Of a DNA stretch of 64,000 nucleotides, positions 17,550 to 24,078 are shown piece by piece. The position numbers and the translations under genes are program-made. Location of the stretch: contig CANMIH010000001.1 in assembly GCA_947497905.1 (NCBI GenBank), positions 744,001 to 808,000 of the forward strand, in the 5' to 3' direction. How positions within the stretch are numbered: position 1 is the stretch's first letter; each line of letters opens with the position of its first letter. Under the pieces are notes generated by a model. The model saw only the letters and a program-made list of their open reading frames with translations, was not told where the DNA came from and ran no database searches. This DNA is from an uncultured Pelagimonas sp. Its GTDB lineage: Bacteria > Pseudomonadota > Alphaproteobacteria > Rhodobacterales > Rhodobacteraceae.

Positions 17550-17996
17550 ATGACCAACAAAGGTAAATCCACGGACGAACAAACGTCTTCGACCAATGTT
17601 GAGGATGTCATTGAAAAGGATGTGGCCGCTTTTGATCCCATCGAAGAACCGGTTAACGAGATGATAGATCCGGTGCTGGATGCAGACCTTGATGACGACG
17701 TAGATGATGACCAATCGTCGGCCGAGTCTGAGTTGAAGAAAAAAGAACTGATTGACCTGGTTGTGGCCCGCAGCGGTGGCAAAAAACGCGATGTGAAACC
17801 GGCGGTTGAGGCCACCCTGGCCGTATTGGGTGAGATGTTGGCCGAAGGGCGGGATCTCAACCTGCATCCCATGGGTAAACTCAAGGTGACACGCACCAAA
17901 AGGACTGAGAATGCCCGGGTTTTGATTGCCCGCATTCGTCAGCGCGAAGAAAATGAAGTTTCCGCTCCGGATCCTCTTGCGCAGGCCGCAGAGTGA
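17550..17996 (+). CDS. HU-family DNA-binding protein with acidic N-terminal extension
   Basis: Of the 148 residues, the C-terminal part from about residue 60 matches the HU/IHF fold: KKELIDLVVARSGGKKRDVKPAVEATLAVLGEMLAEGRDLNLHPMGKLKVTRTKRTENARVLIARIR, including the beta-arm region but with a shortened, atypical arm (no GRNP motif). The first 55 residues are strongly acidic (EDVIEKDVAAFDPIEEP, DADLDDDVDDD). A classic HU is about 90 residues with a basic surface, so the extension is unusual and may compete with DNA or bind basic partners. tRNA-Val follows 20 bases after the stop. Confidence 0.8.
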   Translation: MTNKGKSTDEQTSSTNVEDVIEKDVAAFDPIEEPVNEMIDPVLDADLDDDVDDDQSSAESELKKKELIDLVVARSGGKKRDVKPAVEATLAVLGEMLAEGRDLNLHPMGKLKVTRTKRTENARVLIARIRQREENEVSAPDPLAQAAE

Positions 17997-18015
17997 CGAT
18001 AGACACCGCTCTACC

Positions 18016-18091
<76 letters not shown>

Positions 18092-18114
18092 CTTTCCGAA
18101 TTCGATACCAGAAC

Positions 18115-18140
18115 GACGATGCGATGCATCGTCTTTTTTT
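18115..18140 (+). terminator. Terminator of tRNA-Val
   Basis: GACGATGC (18115-18122) pairs with GCATCGTC (18126-18133) around a GAT loop and is followed by seven T. Confidence 0.88.
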
Positions 18141-18308
18141 CGTTTATGCGCACCCGTGGTCACGGCACCAACAACGATAGTTATGCTGTGTCGCATTTCG
18201 GGGCTGAGCGGGCTAGAGCGATATCTCTCAGATTTCACATTATCGGATGTCAAAGCAATTGGGTGCAATTGCCGAAACAATCTAGGCAAATTCTTGATGT
18301 GTTGGGAG

Positions 18309-18383
<75 letters not shown>

Positions 18384-19266
18384 AACGTGAGGGCGCTTCT
18401 AGACGGACTGTGGAGTGGGTGCAAGAGGGAAGAATGGGATTTCTTTGCATCGCGAGGAAATTTCTATTTTTCTCTATTGGTTGCTCGGGGAGGGCGATCA
18501 GATTTGAAGTACCGATACCAATTTCATGGAGCTGAGCGCAGGAGAAATGCCACTTCGATCCATAAGAGCGTTTCTCAGCTTGGCCACGCCAGTTTCGGCC
18601 GTGGGTTCCCTTAGGTTAGTTCAGTCGATTCGTGATTCTTTCAGGAGATTCGGAGGGATTCGGTCCAATCTTTGGGTTTCTTGAGTATTGGTGCCCATAT
18701 GAAAACAGCCCCGTTTCCGGGCTGCGGCTTTCACATCGCACTGTTTTGTGAAGGATCCTCATTTTTACTGTTCACGGGTTTCGAACAATGGCGCAACCCA
18801 AGGGTGATTTCCTGCAAAATACTGCTAAAAATTGCACCAATTTCTCATTGATCAGGGAAACAATAAGGGTGGTTTTGTCTAAAATCCCCCACATCTTCGG
18901 TCATTAAAATTGTATCGAATGTGCGCATTCCTGACTGGTTCCTGCCTTTTTTTCTTTTCCAGTCACCGTCTAAAAGGCTAAAACGGTTCTAAGCCCATCT
19001 GGGGGGTGAAGACTGCTGGCCACGGGGGCGGCCACTGAACTTATTTGTGTCCTGTTGGGCGCGAAAGGGATGTGCGGGTGCGTAACAGCGCCCACGCCGC
19101 GATGCGATCTTTGCTGACTCACATAAGAATGTGGGCCGCAGGTTGAGGCACCCTTTCTGCATCTAACAGGCATGTTGAAATCGAGTTTTGGCGCGATGCA
19201 TTGGGCATTGCCGTCGCGCTTGTGGCTGGGGTCGTGACCCCAACTGACTGGTAGAGGGTCGATAAT
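18384..19266. other. Long non-coding region upstream of the RTX/Hint gene
   Basis: These 883 bases lie between tRNA-Thr and a large secreted-protein gene. They look less GC-rich than their neighbours up to about 18970. A hairpin CAGCCC (18706-18711) / GGGCTG (18719-18724) and a palindrome TGGGGTC-GT-GACCCCA (19227-19242) about 25 bases before the next ATG are visible. The ribosome binding site of the next gene is AGAGGG (19253-19258). A frame of about 50 codons from 18699 exists but starts in the hairpin, lacks a Shine-Dalgarno and is not called. I see no tRNA-derived repeat or transposon remnant. Confidence 0.45.
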
Positions 19267-22200
19267 ATGGCTGATTTGATACTGAACTGGGGTGATGTTG
19301 CACCTTATAACACATCGCTTCCGGATACGGCTCCGACCGATGTAACCACCAGCGTCGATACCGGCGGTGTTGCTGTCGATATTACATTTGACGGGCAGGA
19401 CGTTGGCGCCGAGGCCTTTACCTTTGCGACAACCGGATATGTTGCGCCAGGTGAGACCTTCAATCCCAACTCGCATCTCAAATTGGTTGGCCAGGGTGGT
19501 GACGTTGACGCGCCAAGCTCGCCCACCTCGACCACCGTTTTGGACTTCCGCGCCACAAACACAGATCTCTACACTGACAATGTCCAAAACGTCAGCTTCC
19601 GTCTGAACGACGTAGATGCGGACACCATGGGCGATCTTGGCGGTGGCGGCGATGGCTTTGAGGACATCCTGTCGGTCACAGCCTATGACGCAGAGGGCAA
19701 TGCCATTCCGGTGACTTTGACCCCAGCTGGCACAGCCACCGTTTCCGGCGGTGACGTTGACGGCAATTCCAGCACAGGTTTTGCGGATCAGGACGGCTCG
19801 GTTCTGGTTGAGATTGCGGGCCCAGTTTCGCGGATCGAGATCAACTATGCCAATGGCGACACGGGCGAGCAGGCGGTTCTTGTTTCCGACATCGAATTCT
19901 CGACCGTTGATGTGGTTGTAGAAGATCTGCCGCCGGTTGCGGAAGATGATACAGCGACCACGCCAGAGGACACAGCCGTCATCATTGATGTGCTCGACAA
20001 CGACAGCGATCCAGAAGGTCAGCCTTTGACCGTTACGGGCGCGACCGTTGATGAGGGCACCGTTGTGGTGAACCCCGACAACACCGTGACCTATACTCCG
20101 CCCGCCGATTACAACGGACCGGCGACCATCACCTACACCATCGAAGACCCCTCGGGTCAGAGCGACACCGGTGAAGTGTCGGTGACTGTGACGCCGGTCA
20201 ATGATGCCCCTGTGGCTGTTGATGATGTGGCAACCACCGATGTGGGCACGCCTGTCACCATTGATGCGGTGGCCAATGACACCGATCCAGATGGCGACAC
20301 GCTCACCATCACCAGCATCGGCGCGCCGACCAATGGCACCGCGACGCTGAACCCCGATGGCACCGTCACCTACACGCCGACCGGCGATTTCACCGGTGAT
20401 GACACCATTTCTTATGTCGTTGATGACGGCAATGGCGGCACCGATACCGGTGAGATCGTTGTGACAGTCGCTGAGCCGGACAATGAGCCGCCGGTTGCCG
20501 TGGATGACACCGCAACCACCGTTGAAGGCACACCTGTTACGATTGATGCGGTGGCCAATGATACCGATCCAGATGGCGACACATTGACCATCACCAGCGT
20601 TGGCACGCCGACCAATGGCACCGCGACGCTGAACCCCGACGGCACAGTCACCTACACGCCGACCGGCGATTTCACGGGCGAAGACACCATTCCTTATACC
20701 ATCGACGATGGGAATGGCGGCACAGACACCGGTGAGATTGTTGTGACCGTGACCGATCCGGAGAACCGTCCGCCGGTTGCAGTGGATGACACCGCAAGCA
20801 CCGTTGAAGGCACTCCGGTTGTGATTGATGCGCTGGCCAATGACACGGATCCCGATGGCGATACCGTGAGCATCAGCACAGTTGGGACACCCAGCAATGG
20901 CACCGCGACGCTGAACCCGGATGGGACCGTGTCCTATACGCCAAATGCAGATTTCATTGGTGACGACACCATTCCTTATACCATCATTGATGGGAATGGC
21001 GGCACGGACACTGGTGAAATCGTGGTCACCGTCAGCGAAGATGACCCTGATCCACGCATCGATACAGATGTGTTCCCGGTTGCGCCCGGTCAGCAGCCGC
21101 TTGACCCGCTCAATGGCAATGACCAAGACCCTGATCCAACCGATGACCTGGACAGCGTTGAAGGCACAAGCGGTGGCGATCTGATCGAAACCGGTGACGA
21201 TGCTGATACCATCGAAGGGCAGGGCGGTGATGACACCATCAACCCGGGCATCGACGATGACATCGTGCATGGTGGCGGTGGTGACGATCTGATCACCGAC
21301 ATTCAGGGCTCGGACAGCATCTATGGTGGTCAGGGCAACGACACCATCAATGCCGGGACCAACACCTTCAGTGACTACGAGAATGATGATGCGGCCTTTG
21401 CGGCGGGCACACCTCTTGCAGGACTGGGTTTTGACCGGGATCCGAACCAGGATGATGGGCGCGACTATGTCGAGGGCAACCGCGGCAACGACGTGATCAA
21501 CACCGGCGATGACCGCGATACTATTGATGGCGGTGGTGACAATGACACCATTGATGCGGGTATCGATGACGACCTTGTCATGGGTGGTCAGGGTGATGAC
21601 TCGATCATCGGTAGCCACGGTTCGGACACGCTCGACGGTGGTCAGGGCAACGATTACATCGACGGCTCGAACCTCGCGACGCTGGAACAGACAGACGATG
21701 TCGACGTCAACACCGAGAATGACCGCGACAGCATCTTTGGTGCCAACGGCGACGACACCTTGCTGGGTGGCGACGACGATGACACCCTTGATGGTGGTCA
21801 GGGCAACGACAGCATCGATGGTGGCATCGACGAAGACTCGATCGAAGGCGGTGCTGGAGACGACACGCTGATCGGTGGTCAGGGTAACGATACTCTGAAC
21901 GGTGATCAGGGCGACGACAGCATCATGGGCGGTGCAGACCGTGACGTGATTGTGGTCGACAGCGCGTCGGACGGCATTGGTGACACCGTTGATGGTGGCG
22001 CGGCAGGCGACGACTATGACATTCTCGATCTGACCGGCGTCGGTGTACGCGGCGAAGACTGGCGTCTGGTTGACACCTCACCTGACAGCAACGGCAATGG
22101 CCTCGACGGGACTGTTGAATTCCTGGATGATGACGGAGACGTCACTGGCACCATGGACTTCTTCGAGATCGAAGAGATCGTGCCCTGTTTCACACCGGGG

Positions 22201-22767
22201 ACCTTGATTGCCACACCGCAGGGCGAGCGTCTGGTTGAAGATCTGCAGATCGGTGACCGCATCATCACCCGTGACAATGGCATTCAGGAAATCCGCTGGT
22301 TGGGTCGCAAAGACCTGAGTGGCATGGATCTGGCGCGCAAGCCGCATCTGAACCCTGTTCTGATCCAGAAAGGTGCGCTTGGGAACAACCTGCCAGAGCA
22401 CGATATTCTGGTCTCGCCAAACCACCGTGTGCTTGTCGCCAATGACAAAACCGCGCTGTACTTTGAAGAGCGTGAGGTTCTTGTCGCTGCCAAACATCTG
22501 ACCGGTCTGGACGGTGTGGATGAGGTTGAGGCCAATGGCGTGGGCTATATCCACTTCATGTTCGATCAGCACGAAGTTGTCCTGTCGAATGGCGCCTGGA
22601 CCGAAAGCTTCCAGCCGGGTGACTACACTCTGCAGGGAATCGGTGATGCGCAGCGCGAAGAGATCTTTGAACTCTTCCCTGAGCTGGAGCGCGAAGAGGG
22701 TCTTAAGGCCTATGGCTCGGCCCGCCGGTCGCTGAAGAAACACGAAGCGGCCCTGCTGACCAAGTAA
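19267..22767 (+). CDS. Large secreted repeat protein: cadherin-like tandem repeats, RTX region, C-terminal Hint domain
   Basis: The 1166-residue acidic protein has no cleavable signal peptide. Residues 1-215 form an uncharacterised beta-rich domain. Residues 223-590 are four tandem units of about 94 residues (PPVAVDDTATT...TPVTIDAVANDTDPDGDTL...GTATLNPDGTVTYTP...DTGEIVVTV) of the VCBS/cadherin-like type. Residues 634-923 carry numerous calcium-binding RTX nonapeptides (GGQGNDTI-like). From Cys974 a Hedgehog/intein (Hint_2-type) domain follows: CFTPGTLIATPQGERLVEDL, then SPNHRVL and FDQHEVVLSNGAW. RTX proteins normally leave by type I secretion, fold on calcium and act in adhesion, matrix or as enzymes; a self-cleaving Hint could release the repeats. 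No ABC exporter, membrane-fusion protein or TolC gene is adjacent. Its biological role is unknown. Confidence 0.88.
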   Translation: MADLILNWGDVAPYNTSLPDTAPTDVTTSVDTGGVAVDITFDGQDVGAEAFTFATTGYVAPGETFNPNSHLKLVGQGGDVDAPSSPTSTTVLDFRATNTDLYTDNVQNVSFRLNDVDADTMGDLGGGGDGFEDILSVTAYDAEGNAIPVTLTPAGTATVSGGDVDGNSSTGFADQDGSVLVEIAGPVSRIEINYANGDTGEQAVLVSDIEFSTVDVVVEDLPPVAEDDTATTPEDTAVIIDVLDNDSDPEGQPLTVTGATVDEGTVVVNPDNTVTYTPPADYNGPATITYTIEDPSGQSDTGEVSVTVTPVNDAPVAVDDVATTDVGTPVTIDAVANDTDPDGDTLTITSIGAPTNGTATLNPDGTVTYTPTGDFTGDDTISYVVDDGNGGTDTGEIVVTVAEPDNEPPVAVDDTATTVEGTPVTIDAVANDTDPDGDTLTITSVGTPTNGTATLNPDGTVTYTPTGDFTGEDTIPYTIDDGNGGTDTGEIVVTVTDPENRPPVAVDDTASTVEGTPVVIDALANDTDPDGDTVSISTVGTPSNGTATLNPDGTVSYTPNADFIGDDTIPYTIIDGNGGTDTGEIVVTVSEDDPDPRIDTDVFPVAPGQQPLDPLNGNDQDPDPTDDLDSVEGTSGGDLIETGDDADTIEGQGGDDTINPGIDDDIVHGGGGDDLITDIQGSDSIYGGQGNDTINAGTNTFSDYENDDAAFAAGTPLAGLGFDRDPNQDDGRDYVEGNRGNDVINTGDDRDTIDGGGDNDTIDAGIDDDLVMGGQGDDSIIGSHGSDTLDGGQGNDYIDGSNLATLEQTDDVDVNTENDRDSIFGANGDDTLLGGDDDDTLDGGQGNDSIDGGIDEDSIEGGAGDDTLIGGQGNDTLNGDQGDDSIMGGADRDVIVVDSASDGIGDTVDGGAAGDDYDILDLTGVGVRGEDWRLVDTSPDSNGNGLDGTVEFLDDDGDVTGTMDFFEIEEIVPCFTPGTLIATPQGERLVEDLQIGDRIITRDNGIQEIRWLGRKDLSGMDLARKPHLNPVLIQKGALGNNLPEHDILVSPNHRVLVANDKTALYFEEREVLVAAKHLTGLDGVDEVEANGVGYIHFMFDQHEVVLSNGAWTESFQPGDYTLQGIGDAQREEIFELFPELEREEGLKAYGSARRSLKKHEAALLTK
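20209..21030 (+). repeat. Tandem 282-bp repeats inside the RTX/Hint gene
   Basis: Three units begin at 20209, 20491 and 20773, each 282 bases (94 codons), preceded by a more divergent unit from 19933. Units two and three are nearly identical at nucleotide level, including synonymous positions and identical runs over 30 bases, which points to recent duplication or gene conversion. Such repeats can change copy number by recombination. Confidence 0.85.
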
Positions 22768-22784
22768 AACGCCCGGGGTTAAAT

Positions 22785-22812
22785 CCGGAACGGAGTATGC
22801 AGCCCGTTCCGG
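22785..22812 (+). other. Inverted repeat after the RTX/Hint gene
   Basis: CCGGAACGG (22785-22793) pairs perfectly with CCGTTCCGG (22804-22812) around a ten-base loop. No T run follows; it precedes the proper terminator and may protect the 3' end of the mRNA. Confidence 0.5.
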
Positions 22813-22850
22813 TGCCTTGGGGGCAATCTTGGCACGGAACGGAACACAGG

Positions 22851-22889
22851 AAACGGAGCGGTCCCTTGAGGCCGCTCCGTTTTCGTTTT
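22851..22889 (+). terminator. Intrinsic terminator of the RTX/Hint gene
   Basis: AAACGGAGCGG (22851-22861) pairs perfectly over eleven bases with CCGCTCCGTTT (22872-22882), followed by TCGTTTTG. It separates the RTX/Hint transcript from the receiver gene downstream. Confidence 0.85.
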
Positions 22890-22890
22890 G

Positions 22891-22947
22891 TTAAGGTTTA
22901 GGTAACTTCCGATTAACCTTTTAAGACAAATTTAGACGATTTTAACC
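22891..22947 (+). promoter_or_regulatory. Possible CtrA-type sites upstream of the receiver-like gene
   Basis: The leader contains TTAA-N7-GTAA (22891-22905) and TTAA-N7-TTAG (22921-22935), each one base off the CtrA consensus TTAA-N7-TTAA, plus two TTAACC half-sites (22913 and 22942). CtrA controls motility and signalling genes in Rhodobacteraceae. The region is AT-rich, so chance occurrence is a real alternative. Confidence 0.3.
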
Positions 22948-22995
22948 TGTGATTCTGGTACCTTGTGTGTGGGTAGACAACACAAAGGGGATGAC

Positions 22996-23391
22996 ATGTC
23001 ACAGCAAGACAAAGTCTGTCTCATCGTTGATGACAACGAATTTGAGCGAGCAAAGATGCGGCGTGTGATGCGCGCCTACTGTCCAGAAATGCAGATGATC
23101 ATTGCACGCAGCGTGGCGGAAGCGATGGAAAAACTGGAAAAACGGGACGTGGCGATCATGTTCCTCGAGAATGATCTTCCAGACGGCAACGGCACCGAAA
23201 TGGCGATGCGTTTGGCATCGGACAAAGATCTCGGCACCACGCCGGTGATCTTGTTTGGCGACAATCCAACTCCGTTTATGTTCGCCAAGGCCAAGACCGC
23301 GCGCAATGTGCGTGAGATCTGGAAAAAACGTGATTTCTCGGGGCCAGGTGTTCAGCGCGCGCTTGAACAGCACGTGCGCCACGCGAGCTAA
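22996..23391 (+). CDS. Degenerate response-regulator receiver-domain protein
   Basis: The 131-residue protein is a stand-alone receiver-like fold. The acidic pair is kept in CLIVDDNEFER (Asp12, Asp13), but the phospho-acceptor position in VAIMFLENDLPDGNG is Glu58 instead of Asp, and the usual switch Thr/Ser after beta-4 is replaced (PVILFGDNP). The canonical Lys-Pro of beta-5 is not evident. It is therefore unlikely to be phosphorylated in the normal way and may be locked in an active-like state or act by protein binding. ATG 22996 is preferred over an upstream in-frame start at 22963 because it follows AAAGGGGAT and matches the fold start. No kinase gene is adjacent; its stop is four bases from the convergent MocA-like gene. 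Confidence 0.8.
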   Translation: MSQQDKVCLIVDDNEFERAKMRRVMRAYCPEMQMIIARSVAEAMEKLEKRDVAIMFLENDLPDGNGTEMAMRLASDKDLGTTPVILFGDNPTPFMFAKAKTARNVREIWKKRDFSGPGVQRALEQHVRHAS

Positions 23392-23395
23392 TTGG

Positions 23396-24010
23396 TTAGG
23401 CGGGCTCCTGCGTTGACTGACGCGCCCGCCAAGCATCCCAGGCCTCGGGTGTATCGAGATCGATCAAAGCCCGATCGCCCGGTAGCTTGACCAGACGCAG
23501 CCGGTTTTTATTAGCCTGCACCACCTGCCGGGCGCCTTCGTCGCCAGTCAGCTGTTGCAGCGCTGGAAAGCAATCGGCAGGGAAAAGTACGGGATGTCCG
23601 GGTACGCCGTCTTCGGTTGTTGCCCGATGTAAGGTGCGGCAGAAATTGTCGCGAAAGGCCTTGATCAGATGCTGAATATCTTCAGTCTCCAGATCAGGCA
23701 TATCCCCCGGAAGCACAATCACGGCCAGCATGCCGGGCGGAAGCAGGGCAATCCCGCGTCGCAATGAGGCGGACATGCCCTGATCGGCGTCGGGCACAGC
23801 GACCAGCTGTACCGGCAGTCCGGCGAGAATTTCGGCGCGGGGATGATCGTAATCAGGCAGCGTCACCAGTACATGGGCATGACTGGCCAATGCGCGTTCA
23901 ACTTGACGGCGCAGCAAAGGCACGCCGTCAATCTCTTGTAAAAGCTTGTCTTTACCCCGCATCCGTCGGCTTGCGCCGGCGGCGGGAATCAGAATGGCGA
24001 TGTCTTGCAT
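23396..24010 (-). CDS. MocA/MobA-like nucleotidyltransferase
   Basis: This 204-residue Rossmann-type NTP transferase shows IPAAGASRRMRGKDKLL (nucleotide-binding loop), DADQGMSASLRRGI, VLPGDMPDL and GHPVLFP, the pattern of molybdenum cofactor cytidylyltransferase (MocA) and relatives. MocA makes molybdopterin cytosine dinucleotide for xanthine dehydrogenase-type enzymes, none of which is encoded here, so the substrate is uncertain. ATG 24010 gives the family N-terminus; an alternative ATG at 24079 overlaps the stop of the upstream dehydrogenase as TGATG and would add 23 residues. Either way it may be cotranscribed with that dehydrogenase. Confidence 0.8.
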   Translation of the reverse strand: MQDIAILIPAAGASRRMRGKDKLLQEIDGVPLLRRQVERALASHAHVLVTLPDYDHPRAEILAGLPVQLVAVPDADQGMSASLRRGIALLPPGMLAVIVLPGDMPDLETEDIQHLIKAFRDNFCRTLHRATTEDGVPGHPVLFPADCFPALQQLTGDEGARQVVQANKNRLRLVKLPGDRALIDLDTPEAWDAWRARQSTQEPA

Positions 24011-24078
24011 GGCGTCAGTGTACCCCAGCCTGCGCAAATCGTGCAGGAAATTCTGGAGCATTCTGACGCCAAATGGCA

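Noticed and set aside
18699-18851. Possible 50-codon gene in the region before the RTX/Hint gene
   Set aside because: No Shine-Dalgarno, begins inside a hairpin, cysteine-rich and low-quality translation without family features.
20209-21030. CRISPR-like array
   Set aside because: The repeats are 282 bases long, in frame and protein-coding; no short repeats with unique spacers occur anywhere in the window.
18970-21618. 882-codon open frame on the minus strand
   Set aside because: It is antisense to the repeat and RTX part of the secreted-protein gene; its length comes from biased codon use and repeats, and its translation shows no domain or start signal.
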